Origin: Boswellia sacra
Lineage: Eukaryota; Streptophyta; Magnoliopsida; Sapindales; Burseraceae
Direction: 5' to 3'
NCBI GenBank assembly: GCA_013180625.2
Contig: SNVD02012321.1
Location: 310,001 to 374,000 of the forward strand
Length of the DNA: 64,000 nucleotides
The notes under the pieces are model-generated. The model was not told where the DNA came from, ran no database searches, and worked only from the letters and a program-made list of their open reading frames with translations. The translations under genes and the position numbers were made by a program. This document shows positions 51,101 to 63,399 of this stretch, piece by piece (the stretch's first letter is position 1; each line of letters opens with the position of its first letter).

Positions 51101-51832
51101 AATATTATGATGCTATAGTGAGCAAACATTGGAAAAGTGAGGATCATTAGTAATATTAAAATTTTTATTTGTTTTAATTTTCAATATATGAAAAGAATAA
51201 ATTTTCTAGTTGCACTCAAAATCTCTTTGTGGATTCGAGGTGTGATATAGTCCTTGATTGAGATGTCTCACAAAAAAAGGTACAAAAAATATACAGGAGT
51301 AATAATTTTTTAAAACATGGGGATAATAAGTGATAATTCTTGTTTAATAAAATAATTTCTTTCAAGAGCAGTTCTATTGAGCTTCTATTTTTTATCTTAT
51401 TAACTCCTATCTGAAAATTAAATGAGGGCACAATTGTAATAAAAATATAATAAATAAGATAGTTAATATTGAGTTAATGATTTAACAAAAAATCTCAATT
51501 CTTCTTTATATATCTTAATGCTTTTCTATTTTCTTCTCAATACTATTAATAACCAACCTCATATTCTCTCTGTCTACTTGTTTCTCTATCTCTCTCTCTC
51601 CCCCCCTCTCACACGCCACCCACTCTTTCTCTCTCTCATTCTATATATTTTTCTTTTGAATTTAATTAAAATTATTTTTTCTTTCTTTCTTTTTAGATTT
51701 TAATTAATCATATAACCCTAGATTTGATGGACATCAAATCATCATTTTCTTTCTCTCTCCCTTACAAAAACTAAAACTAAAAAGATATTTGATTATTTTT
51801 TCATATGAACTTTTAAAATTTAATAATATATG
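51101..51832. other. Intergenic DNA
   Basis: AT-rich with a CT-rich low-complexity run at about 51560-51640. Frames there are low complexity. No gene seen. Confidence 0.5.
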
Positions 51833-52281
51833 TGATGTAGGACATATTAGGAATAAATTAGAGATTTTAATTTTTATTTTAGGGATTTTACTTAATCAGG
51901 GATTTTGACTATTATTAGGGATTTTGACTTCCTAAATTGTGAGTAATCCTAATTTGAGTTATTTTCCTAATTAATAGTTTACTATTTTGTTTAGAATATA
52001 ATTTTGGTATTTTCTAGTTAAACTAGGATTAGTATTTTAGTTCTTAATGGAACTATATTTCCTAGTAGAACTATACTTTAAGGTCCTATAAATAGGAGTC
52101 TTTAGTTATGTTATTTTTGCAGACTTGGTTATTATTGATTTTTAGATCTTTTAGTAAAAAGATTATTTCTCCCTCAATTTTCACTCTACTTCTTCCCTAA
52201 ATTTCTTCTATTATTTCTCCAATTTCCTCTGTCTACATCTCCCTCCCTTTATTTTAATTTGAGGAACCCCGTTCCTCATCA
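51833..52281 (+). mobile_element. 449 bp solo LTR (Copia-like size)
   Basis: Begins TGATGTAGGACATATTAGG and ends GTTCCTCATCA, with TGATG...CATCA inverted ends. It is flanked by perfect ATATG duplications at 51828-51832 and 52282-52286. CTATAAATAGGAG near 52086 looks like the LTR TATA box. Forward orientation is inferred from that. 52287-52614 is AT-rich filler. Confidence 0.9.
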
Positions 52282-52614
52282 ATATGAAGAAACAACTTAA
52301 TTATTGTTAAAACCATAATTATTTTTTTAATGTATCATCAATAGTATCGTTAAAAGATTAAAAAAATTAAATGCTATTAAGATTAAATAATAATTTAATC
52401 AAAAATTAAATGATAATTTAATTAAGATTGTATCAAATAAGGTGAGGGTTAATGAGAAAAAAAAGAGTTTAATTAAAAATTAAATGATAATTTAGTTAAG
52501 CTTATCATAAATATATTTAAAATTGGATTTGAGTTTAATAAAAAATTATTTAAATTATAATTTTATCCTCGTTAATTAGGAGATTGGGGCTAATGAGACG
52601 AAAATTAGGGTGAA

Positions 52615-54020
52615 ACGTATTACATTACGACGCTCACCAAAATACACAATGGCACCTCTACTTAGTAATTACTGTAAAAAAATGTGTTAAATGTAAAGTA
52701 GGCATTCGGATTAGAAGAGTCGTAAATTGAGGTTCTGTGCATCCAATGCTCCGTGAAAAATGGAGATAAATGATAAAAAATATTCGGGATTGACAAGAGG
52801 ATGCTTTAAAAGTTTATTCCGTGCAGGACCCGAAGTTTAGCCTTGTGGCAAGCCCATTTGTGCCGTCCGATTGTGCCCACTGATGTAATTTTATTGACGC
52901 TCTCTTGAACATTCTCTCATTCACATTTTGCTTTTTAAGTTAATATGTATCCACAATTCATTAGCAGTTGATTAATGAGCTACTTGTTATTGTTGAAATT
53001 TAATAAAATCATTTTTTACAATCATATAAAGAAGAATAATTATAGAATAAGAGTGGAGCACAATTAGATGATTTGATTTGAACACAGAGTTTTAGCAATT
53101 TGCAAGTCTACCCCTTCGTCATGGTAATGGGCTCCATCAATCCAACATGGCTCCAACTGAAGCCAAAACAGATCAATCAGGCTCAGTCTCAGCAACAATA
53201 CCGTTAGGACAAGCACTAAGACATGAAATCTTAAATTTGGATACAAGATCGAACACATCTTAGATTTCCCGGGAACGTCTAAGGATACTGTTGTCAGCAA
53301 AAGAACGCCGGCTATAAATCATGGCAATGGAAATTGATAGGTCCATCTCATGACAGCTGGCAACGATTATGACAGCAGCTTAGCTACACACAAACATTAC
53401 ATAACATAGCCCAATTGTCCCTCCAACCCAAGTCAAGTCTTAACGTGAACTCAACTACGTAGTACGAACTTTTCTGCCACGTGTACTCCGTTTTTATTGA
53501 TTACACGTGTCACGCCTGGTCAAAAGTCCCCTTTGAGGGCGCCTGAGACCTTCCCTGCCTCTGCCTGTCACAACCCCATTTAATGGCTCCACCCCTCTGC
53601 CTTCAATTCCCTCACCGATTTCCTGAGACTGCTCAGCGAGAGTTACTGAGTGAGTGAAACTCACCCATTTACACTCTCCTGAAGGAAGCGCTTTTGGTAA
53701 ATAAATAAGCAAATAAATAAATGCTTTTGTAAGTGTTAAGTTTAGGTGGTTGTTTGGAAATGGGGGAGTTGAGTTTGGTTTGCAAAACAACTTGGACTTC
53801 CAGCTTCTGTGTATCTGCTTGTTTGAACTACAAGAATGTAAGGTAAACAAATGTACAGAAATTCCAAAGCAAATTTATTAAAAAATAAAAAAATGTTTTT
53901 TGTTTTTGTTATTTGTTTATTTTGTAAAATAATGGTGGAGTTTTAAAATTATTATAATACATAGAAGGAATAATTTACAATCATGGAGAGGAGAAAAGAA
54001 AGCTTATTTCTCGTCTGCAG
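52615..54020 (+). promoter_or_regulatory. Segmental duplication right copy: promoter and leader intron of the At1g60630-like gene
   Basis: Collinear with the left copy at 45355-46459 and 48740-49500. Two CACGTG G-boxes lie at 53478-53483 and 53504-53509, the second within ACACGTGTC (ABRE-like). A candidate leader intron runs from AAG|GTAAAC (donor at 53843) to TCGTCTGCAG (acceptor ending 54020), 178 bp. Splice sites are inferred, not proven. Confidence 0.5.
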
Positions 54021-54028
54021 GTACTGAG

Positions 54029-54172
54029 ATGACTTCACGTGAAGGTTATGCAGAGTTGTCCGTGAGTTTAGCGAGCAAGGATTTCAAGGAAAAGGTGCCA
54101 ACAAGCCTGTGTCTCCATTTGCTCAATGTGTCTGCCATTGCTGCTCCTGCAACTTCTAGGGTTCCCAAATAG
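54029..54172 (+). promoter_or_regulatory. Conserved 47-residue upstream ORF in the leader
   Basis: ATG to TAG, 48 codons, nine bases after the inferred leader acceptor and about 290 bases before the main ATG. The left duplication copy keeps the same ATG, frame length and stop position (49509-49652, TAA) through 13 substitutions with no indels, about half of them synonymous. The central KEKVPTSLCLHLLNVSAIAA is identical. It could act as a regulatory uORF or code a small peptide. Other ATGs also occur in the leader. Confidence 0.4.
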
Positions 54173-54458
54173 TATATATAATCTGCCCAGTTGAGACACT
54201 TCACTCCTGGTTTTGGTTTATACCAGCTTAGAACATGGCTCAAATTGGCGCCTTTTCTTTGTTTCACTAATGGGGTTGCTCTAGTTTTGTAAATTGTGCT
54301 TCCCACTTGTTGATGGTTAGTAGCGGATCTGAGAGATTTGGTAAAATGGAGCCAGAAGAGAGGGAAACCAAATCATGGTTGTTATCATGATCTGGGGAAG
54401 AAGACTACTTTATTTTGTGTTTATTTAAAGAATTTCAATATCCTACTACTAGTGTTTG

Positions 54459-57400
54459 ATGGAACCTCTGGTTTCAAGGTACTCTCTCTTCTTCTTCTTG
54501 TTCATTTCTGTACTTTCTCTTCATCTCCATCTAGTTAGATCAGGAGATGCCGAGGCTCTCCTGTCCCTAAAATCATCAATAGATCCTCTCAACTCTCTGT
54601 CATGGCAAGGAACCGATGTCTGCAATTGGCAAGGAGTCAAGGAATGCATGAATGGGCGGGTCACAAAGCTTGTCCTGGAGTACTTGAACTTGAGTGGCAG
54701 CCTAGACGAGAAAATCCTGAACCAATTAGACCAACTACGAGTATTGAGCTTCAAAGGCAACTCATTATCAGGGCAAATCCCAAACCTTTCAGGCCTGGCC
54801 AATCTTAAATCCCTTTATCTCAATGACAACAATCTCTCAGGAAAATTCCCGGAATCCCTCACAGGCCTTCACCGCTTGAAAATCATAGTTTTGGCCGATA
54901 ACCAGATCTCAGGTTCCATCCCTTCATCTCTGCTCAATCTCAGAAGACTCTACATGCTCTATTTGCAAGACAACAAGTTCACAGGACCAATCCCTCCACT
55001 GAACCAAACCAGTCTCAGATTCTTCAATGTCTCAAATAACAAACTTTCTGGCAAAATCCCGTTGACCCCCGCATTGGTTCGCTTCAACACATCTTCATTC
55101 TCAGGCAACACCAATCTCTGCGGAGAACAGGTTCAGAATCCATGTAAAAGTTCCAACTTGGGGCCTGCAACGAGCCCTGCATTTCCCATAATGCCAAGCT
55201 CGAAATCATCGTCAAGAAACAGAACCAAAACGATCAAGATCATAGCGGGAACTGTTGGCGGGTTTGTGCTTCTCTTGATTTTGATATTACTATTGTGCTT
55301 GGTTTCCAGGCACTGTAGCAAAAGGGCAAGCTCCGGGGAGTCAAGGAAGAAAGGGGTGGTGGGTGTGGAAGGGTTGGAGAGAGGGGAGGCCTCCGGAACG
55401 GGCGGAGGGAACAATGGGGGAGTAGGAGGAGGAGGAAAGCAAGGAGGGTTTTCGTGGGAAGGTGAGGGACTAGGGAGCTTGGTGTTCTGCGGACCAGGGG
55501 ATCAGCAGATGAGTTACAGCTTGGAGGATTTGCTGAAGGCTTCTGCCGAGACTTTGGGCAGAGGTACGATGGGGAGCACGTACAAGGCAGTGTTGGAATC
55601 AGGGTTCATCGTGACCGTTAAAAGGCTCAAAGATGCTAGATATCCACGGCTGGAGGAGTTTAGAAGACACATGGACGTTCTTGGTAGGCTTAGACATCCT
55701 AATCTTGTGCCTCTCAGAGCTTATTTCCAGGCCAAGGAGGAACGCCTGCTTGTATATGATTATTTCCCCAACGGTAGCCTCTTCTCACTCATTCACGGTA
55801 TGTCGGTGAACTCTCGCCCCCTTTTTTTCTAATTTTCTTTTTAATTTTTAAATTGAATATTATGCTTAGTTTCATTTATTTTTGTTTTTATTTTAATCAT
55901 CTTATAAATTTGTGTCACATAATAAAGTATATGAAAATAAAGACTTTATTAAAAGTTGTTGCGAACTTGTTAAGGTACTTTTAATACTTTGAAGCTTTTA
56001 AAAAACTAAAGTAACTCATCGAAGAAATCCAATTTCTGAATTTTTCGAAATAGACAGACTTGTATTTTTAACCACCCATAGCTAACCTTTCTTGAGCTAT
56101 AATTGATTGAAATAACCAAAAAAAAAAAAAAGAACTCTTTAAAACTTTGCAAGGAATATGATTGTAGCTTGAAAACAACAAAAAGAAAACCTAATTATTA
56201 AGATATTGTTTCAAAGTCTTTTGTGGTTTAGTAGAACTTGTTTTTCAATATTAATGATGAATGTTTCACATTCTACATACAATTTTCAATGTTATTAAAA
56301 AGGAAAACATGTGTTTAATAATGTTAATAGGGTTTTTTACTAGAATCAATTTTATGTGTCAATCATGTGGCATGACCCATTCTTCAGTGGTTTGGAAGAT
56401 GCTTAAGAAGCAATGGAGCATGCCATGCCCATATACACATAGACTTAGGTAATATTATAGTACAAGAATGATAACATTATTAGAATAATGAGTCCTTGCA
56501 CGTAACGTGGAACACTAGTAGTTTATCAACTTATCGTATCAACTAATTGCAATTAACATACTTAATCAGAAACCGATAATTTTTATTGATTCGATAACGT
56601 TATTAAATCATGTCATAATTTGTAGAATGAATAGAATTAAAGTTTAAATTTAGAGCATAGCATTCACTATTATGTCAATAATGAGATTGAACGATAGGTA
56701 ATGTTCTCTTCATAGTATGCCCCATAGATTTCCCTATCCTCCCATTATGCCTCTCAACTTTGAATCAAATGGGGTAATATGCTCCCTTCACTTAGATCAA
56801 GCAATGTGGGATATGAGTGTGTCGCCTGATCATTGATCAGATGATGATCTGCCATGGGTCTGATTGATTTGACCCAAGGCAGCTGTGTCGTTCGATTTCT
56901 TTCATTTTCTTTCAGATGTTCACTCCCCTAGTTGGTTACGGTGGACCCTCCAACACAGTGTCTACTCCATTTCTATTCTTTCAAGGCTAGTTGGTAGGAT
57001 CGCAATCGCATCTCCTCTCATATCAATATCAAAATATTAATATAAAGATGCCTTGAGTGAATGATTACAAGGAGTTAATGTAAACACAAAGCATAGCATA
57101 AAATAAATAACATATCTTTTTTATCAACCATATCTTTATCAAGAGGGAATTTTTCAAAATATGGGTTTCTAAAACTTGTTTTTTGAAACACAAAGAACAT
57201 GTACTAGTAAATAAAACGTATTTTTTATTTATTATATTTCACTGTGCAAACACATTAAAAACGATTTTCTGTTGCTTGGGTGTTAAATTGTTTTTTTATT
57301 TGGTAAAAAGAAAATTACTTTGAACCCCAAGTTTTTATTATTCTTTTATCATGAAAATGGTTTGCAATATATATTATTTCAGTGTTAATAAATTTTGTGT

Positions 57401-60400
57401 TTTGATTTGCAAGAATTATTTGAAAATAATATTGACAAATTAAATTTCATATTTTCAACGTTTGAGAATACATTTTGTAAAGCTTTTTCTAATATTTTTT
57501 TGCGAAGAATTATTAATTAAAAGTAATCCTTCTCTACATTTTGTAAAGCTTTTTCTAATATTTTTTTACGAAGAATTATTAATTAAAAGTAATCCTTCTC
57601 TGACCTTCCGTGGCTTGAAATTGATTCAATTTAATAATAATAATAATAAGGGTAGGATGAAGATTTGGGTGGAGAAAGCAAGAGTAGATACGTCGCTTTG
57701 CAAAATAACATTAATAAATCTCAATCTCGAAAAGGTGTTTGTTTTTTATTGACAACTCATGCTCAGTCTCACTCACTGTCTCTGACTTTGCCATGTTCTC
57801 CCTGTCTCTGCCTGGCCCTTTTCTCTTTCTTTTCTTTTGACCCTTGTAGGAATTTTCGAGGTTCGGAAAATATCATTCACCCCCTTAAGCTTTGATGGTA
57901 TGCATTTACCTCCTTTTTATTTTAAGAAAATGTGATGACAAATGGTAAACCTTCTTAAGCCGGCCTACGTTTGGGAGGTGTTGCAAGGACAAAACTAAAC
58001 TATTTTGGGACATTTCAAGGAGAGTGCGACTGTACTCACTATTGTTAGTCTTATTCTTCCATATTCTTTTCAAATTCAAGGGATAAGGAGGCCCAAGGCA
58101 GGGATGAGCAACTATATTCTAATAGTTTATAAGAAATAACAAATCATCAGTAATATATCATATCAAAATAAAAAATAAATGATAATATAAAATTTATTGT
58201 TTTTTAACTAAAATTCAAAATAATTTGCTAAGAATATAACAAATAATCGGTAAAGTAATTGTAAACTATGTATCATAATTAATTCTTAATGTAACGTACA
58301 TTTTATTGTTCTAATTCTATAAAAAAATTTATAAATATTTAATATTTTACTCTTAAGTCTTGAATTTTCTTAATTAAATTAAGAGTAATAGTTAAATTTA
58401 TTATTTCAAAATCACTATAAATAACTCAGTCCTGCACAATAGTAAATCTAGGACAATATAATAAATTATCTGGTCTAATTTATAAAACCAATCCCTTTGT
58501 GACTCTCATATAATGATTTTAATATTTTCATTAGTTAAAATTGTCAAGAGGTGTATAAGTGATATTTTGGCAAACATTAGGGATGATGAGGGTATTATCT
58601 TTAAACTTTGAGGCAGACAAAATAAGTTACCCCTATATTGAAGGGGATTTTCATGACTTTCTCTGAAATATGTTGTTTCAAGGCCCCAAATACATTTTTG
58701 AAAGTATAATATATTTTTAGTAAAGTTTCTTATGATCATAATCAGCAACACTTAAGGGAGATTGGTGTTATTTTTGAAACTTTTAGGGTCTATTTGATTG
58801 TCATGAAACCTTAAAAGAAGGTAATTAAATCAATCACTCTTTTAATACGATTTAACCCTGCTGAAGTCTTTTCAAATGCTCATTCTTTAACCTTCAATTC
58901 CACCTTCTCACGTGGTGGCGTGTCATAATCATAATTTGTCATTTATTTCAAAGCCAGGAGGTTTTTGACCCTTAGCACGAATGTTGAAGTTTTTGACTTG
59001 TTTAATGCTAAGGGCAATTGCCAATTGATGAGCCCCCACTCGTCCACCTAATCTTTTACAAGTGGTTAGGACCAAAAGCCCACAGCATGATTATTGTGTT
59101 TAACCTTTCTTTTCTTGTCTTGTGAACTTATTTTTCCACCTAATAAGATTAACCTTTTTGTTACTTCTTGTTGGCATCACTTTTGGATGAGAAGTTTGCT
59201 TTGTGATGCCTAGATTTATGTCTTGTTATATTTTGACGGATCCTATTTTTTTTTCATTCAATTGCTATTTGTTAACTGTAATGGGTAAGTTGGTAACCCA
59301 TCACCTAATCCATTTAATCCCTTTTAGATTATTTTTTGGTCAACATAATGATATGAAACTAAAGTTACGTTCCTTAATGAGTTTTGTGTTTGCGTTTCCA
59401 AAAAATGTCTTCAATAGTATTATATATTGAAAATGAAAACAGGATAGATAAATAATTAGTAAATTTTTAATTAATATTGTCAATAATTTTACAAATTTTT
59501 ATTTAAATATACTTTATTTAATGATTATATTTTGCAAAAAAAAAAAGTTAAAAACATGTATAAAAAGTACTATCATATGATTCATTTTAAGTATGATTGT
59601 GTTATGAGAAAATTTTTATTCAGAAATAGGGAAAAAAAAAAAAACAAATGTGCTAATCAACTTTGTGCAGAACGCCTCAAAGGTTTTTTTGCCACTAGCG
59701 GAAATGCAAACTTGATCCCAAGCGTAAATTATATAAAGAGATTAATCTACATGTCGGCAGAACAAATCTATTAGTTGAGAATAGATTAATGAAGTTTAGA
59801 TGTTGGATCTATTGACTTGAGCTTTGGTATATAACCTGCAAAAGCCCGCTGGAGGGATGATGTATCTGTTACATTAATGACGAAATTATAAGTTAATTTT
59901 GAAGGCAAATGATTAATCACTAAAAATGGACTATAAGAAACTTCAGTGGATGCTAAAACTTCTGCCTCTTTAACCTTGTATTCAACTTCTGATATAATCC
60001 AGAAATTGTTGCTTAATAAGATCATGTCCTTGCATTGCGTAACATGGTTTCTTGTAACGCTGTTTTTATCCACTTAGCATGCATACTTTGGGTAACTTGA
60101 ACTTTTCTGTGCCTTCATATATTCTAGCTTGACCCTTGAAATTCCCTGTTATAGAAAAATTTGAAATCTGCTGACTGCTCTCCCTGTCGTTTGAATGATA
60201 AACTTATGGCTACGACTGCTGATAATGGCATGAAAGACTTATCTGCTATCCTAAGAACGAAATGTGGTGGCCTGCACTACCAATTTGTCTCGAGTTGATG
60301 CTATCGTAAGATTAAACTACCTGATAGCATATTGTGCCAAATTTCTTGTGATAAAGTTAAATGTCTGTTAAAGATAATTATACTAGAATGTTCACTGTTG

Positions 60401-61188
60401 TACTTAATGGCTTCCCCTTGTGCTGATTGGTTTTACCTATCAAAATCATTGAACATGTTTTTCTGAAATTTTCATGGTTGAAAGCCCTTCTATCTCATTC
60501 AAATTGACATCGTTTTTCTACTGTCACAGGAACAAGAACTTCAGGTGGTGGAAAGCCTCTTCATTGGACATCATGTCTCAAAATAGCTGAGGACTTGGCA
60601 AGCGGACTGCTCTACATTCACCAGAATCCTGGACTAACCCATGGCAACTTGAAATCCTCCAACGTCTTGTTAGGTACAGACTTTGAGTCTTGCCTTACAG
60701 ATTATGGCCTGACCGCATTTCGAGATCCAGACTCACTGGAAGAACCCAGTGCCACTTCCCTCTTCTATAGAGCCCCCGAATGCCGGGACGCCTGGAGACA
60801 GCCCACGCAACCAGCTGATGTCTACAGCTTTGGTGTCCTTGTCCTGGAGCTCTTAACAGGAAAAACTCCCTTCCAGGACCTTGTTCAGGAACATGGTTCA
60901 GATATTCCTAGATGGGTCAGGTCAGTCCGCGAAGAAGAAACCGAGTCAGGGGATGACCCTGCCTCAAGTAATGAGGCATCCGAGGAGAAACTCCAGGCTC
61001 TTCTGAATGTTGCAATGGCTTGTGTTTCCCTCGTGCCCGAGAACCGTCCCGTGATGAGGGAGGTTCTGAAGATGATCAGAGATGCAAGAGCAGAAGCTCA
61101 AATGTCATCAAATAGTAGTGACCATTCACCAGGGAGATGGTCAGATACGGTTCAAAGCTTACCAAGGGAAGAGCATTTGAGCATATGA
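54459..61188 (+). CDS. LRR receptor-like pseudokinase, At1g60630-like (subfamily III)
   Basis: Two exons, 54459-55797 and 60530-61188, with a 4732 bp GT-AG intron; the join rebuilds a Gly codon and gives 665 residues, the usual size for the family. Order: signal peptide (1-28), LRR cap with [12 protein letters not shown] and [10 protein letters not shown], about five LRRs (65-200), transmembrane segment (about 257-285), Gly-rich linker, kinase-like domain from about 350. [10 protein letters not shown] and Lys388 remain. Catalytic HRD is HGN (Asn486) and DFG is DYG (504-506), so it should be catalytically inactive. The pattern matches the protein annotated in Arabidopsis as probable inactive receptor kinase At1g60630, including the [12 protein letters not shown] and SLPREEH tail. 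It probably works as a membrane scaffold or co-receptor. A truncated paralogue lies 4 kb upstream. Confidence 0.93.
55798..60529 (+). other. Long intron of the At1g60630-like gene
   Basis: Begins GTATGT and ends CTGTCACAG. AT-rich, with no recognised gene. It holds a 66 bp tandem duplication at 57471-57602, a short AAT run near 57632-57650 and a poly-A/T-rich middle. Frames inside it, including the minus-strand one at 59786-60073, show no domain. The expansion is not explained by a bounded transposon I can see. Confidence 0.7.
57471..57602. repeat. 66 bp perfect tandem duplication in the intron
   Basis: Two units starting at 57471 and 57537, each with CATTTTGTAAAGCTTTTTCT, differing at one base (GCGAAG versus ACGAAG). 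The near identity indicates a recent event. Confidence 0.95.
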
Positions 61189-61540
61189 GTGGTTAGCACT
61201 TAGCAGATTTCAGCGGCTTAATTTTAAAATAATGATTTTTTCTTCCATTGTTGATTGTTCAACTAAGAATTGTAGAGTCTACTCGTGTAAATTTTATTTA
61301 TTCTTCCTATTTTTGTAGTTGTAGCTGGGTTTAGTCCTTAGAGTACTTGGTGATGGAGCTTGATTTCAGAAGTTGTTAGTCGTTTCTGGCCAAAAGTTAA
61401 TAGACAATTGTTTTCTATCTCTCAACCTTTTCTTGTTGCATCTACTCACCTAGAGTTACCCAACTCAATTTTATGAAAAGGTTTTGGTTCCCAGACCGGG
61501 GAAATGTATTCAAGATAAAAAGAGAAATAAGAATTATAAC

Positions 61541-61840
61541 CTTCAATATTTCATCTAACAAAATATCAGAATTCCCATGTTTCTTTCCTATCCAAATGTC
61601 CAGCAAAAATATCCCAAAAGCAGAAAATTTATCCTGCAATTGCATCATTCTGGGGCCTTGTAACAATTCATGATCAGACTTTTCAAGTGCTACCATTTCA
61701 TTAGCAACTGCTAGGGTCATTAGCTTGCCAAGCCCAAACCAGGTGAGCCTGAACTACCCACAAAAAAGTTCATCGAAAAGCAGAGTCTTAGACCTTACAA
61801 CCCCGTAAGTGATTGGTGTTTCAGGTGCAGTCTGCAGAGA
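61541..61840 (-). pseudogene. Kinase-domain fragment like TMKL1 (pseudokinase)
   Basis: Minus-strand translation gives SLQTAPETPITYGVVRSKTL, then LLFDELF, a TAG stop (61756-61754), then GLGKLMTLAVANEMVALEKS and FGIFLLDIWIGKKHGN. These resemble, in order, the HGN-loop, DFG-loop and subdomain IX region (SDVYAFGILLLEILIGKKPG-like) of plant TMKL1 transmembrane kinase-like proteins. The frame is damaged by the stop and by loss of the SDGYKAPEL region. No LRR or other exon of it lies nearby. It is tail-to-tail with the intact pseudokinase gene but belongs to a different lineage. Function is lost. Assignment is by motif recall. Confidence 0.6.
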
Positions 61841-62072
61841 CCGAATGCAATTTTGTGTACCGAAGCCCAATAACTGAGCACTAGTTTTCCTGCTCTAGTA
61901 TTAATCTGGATTCAACCGGATCAGATGAAATCTTTATTTGTTCAATACTTTGCATTGCACGCCAACCGTTTATAAAACAGCAAATAAAATTCAAGCATTT
62001 AAAACATCTATGAATCATTTTAAGTCTAGAATTCGATTCTCTCTTTTTTTACTTTTCTTTTAGCCAAATTCA

Positions 62073-62290
62073 AAGGTGTGATTAAAATAATAGTGATGTT
62101 AGACTAATAACTCAAATATAATATAAAGTCTACAATTTGCTATAAAGCCTAAGTAACAAAATCCTACTAGATGTAACTTCTCTCGTTCATTTTTTCTCCT
62201 CTAGTAAATTTTTATCGTATAAATTACCATATCAGGTTATAGATTTTGAATTATTTTTTAACTGTAAGTGTAGCACTACTACTAAAATAA
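62073..62290. mobile_element. Small inverted-repeat element (MITE-like), copy of 45525
   Basis: Reverse-complement match to 45525-45735. Ends carry AATAATAGTGATGTTAGAC and TAGCACTACTACTA, degenerate inverted repeats. No coding capacity. Confidence 0.55.
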
Positions 62291-63399
62291 AACATCTGCT
62301 TATTAATATTCCTTTTTGTTTCTTTTCTGAAAGAAAGATTGATTTTTTTCTTAATGATTCAATATATTATTTATGAAAAAAAAATTATAAAGAGGTTCTC
62401 GAAATTAACATGCGTTATCAACTACGCTATCTTTCTAAAATTCTTCAAAAATCATTTCAGCCGATGAGATCCATCAAATTATTTTTTAGCAAACATTTGA
62501 AAAGACTCGCTGACCTGTATTATCTCCAAAAAAAATCCCAAAAAAAAAAAACTGGGCAGCATTATATTTCAAAAAAAAAATCTATCAATAAAGATGAGCA
62601 CTATGAATTTTAGATTCCTCCAAAGATATACTTGATAAAAAAAAAACTTGAAACTATAAGCTCGAGGGCCGCAGATCTTGGAAACCTTAATAATAAGTTT
62701 GTGAGATTTGCCTGTGTATATATTCGTCATCTGCACCTTAGGTCACAAAACTCGTGAAGATCTTCATTAGAGAGCAAATGCAGTTCCCCAAACTGTGAAA
62801 TGCTTAACAAAGTGAGGCAGCTACTATGATACTACAGGCAGGGGTGGAACCCATTAATTTGAACGAGACTGTTTTGGCATAAATTATGCAAAGAGGCTCT
62901 GGTAGATTTTGATTTAAAAACAACAAATGTGAGGAAGAGCATATGTAGCTGTCAACTATTATGGACACTAATCATCAAAAATATTTGACAATTTGTAGAT
63001 GCTGTTGCTCCTTTGCCTAACAAGCAGAAGTGAAGACACTGTAGAGGGTTACCCTTACACGAGTTGTATATATATATACATATATTGTCTGCCATTGCAA
63101 CTTGACGTAGGACCCGTGAGATTTTTGGCAATTGCACTATAAATTTAATTAAGGTTGACATATTATAAAACTTATTATTGTCATTTTTTAACTTAAAAGT
63201 TTATCATAAATTCTTAATTATTACAATTTTTGTAATCCAAAATGGTTAAGAGTTGAACGACGACTCACATGTAAGGCATAACAAGTTGATGATATCATAT
63301 GATTAGTCGTCAAATTTTATACAATGGGTGATTCACTCATCAGTTGTTACAAGTTGAGCAACTCAATATCTATTAGTGTTCATCAAAATGTTAAAAAGG
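62291..63399. other. Intergenic DNA
   Basis: AT-rich with poly-A runs. A TATATATATACATATAT tract lies near 63068-63084. Short frames (62410-62613, 62952-63161) have no domain. Confidence 0.5.

Noticed and set aside
53064..53300. Minus-strand hydrophobic frame shared with 46282-46488
   Set aside because: Both copies come from the segmental duplication, so similarity is expected. The two frames diverge at their ends and have no domain.
54046..54306. Minus-strand frame with protein-like text (WYKPKP, LSKWRHRLVG)
   Set aside because: It overlaps the plus-strand leader ORF, the left copy has a stop in it, and a plus-strand leader exon with an acceptor explains the conservation better.
59786..60073. 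95-residue minus-strand frame inside the long intron
   Set aside because: No domain or paralogue and no splice context; consistent with chance.
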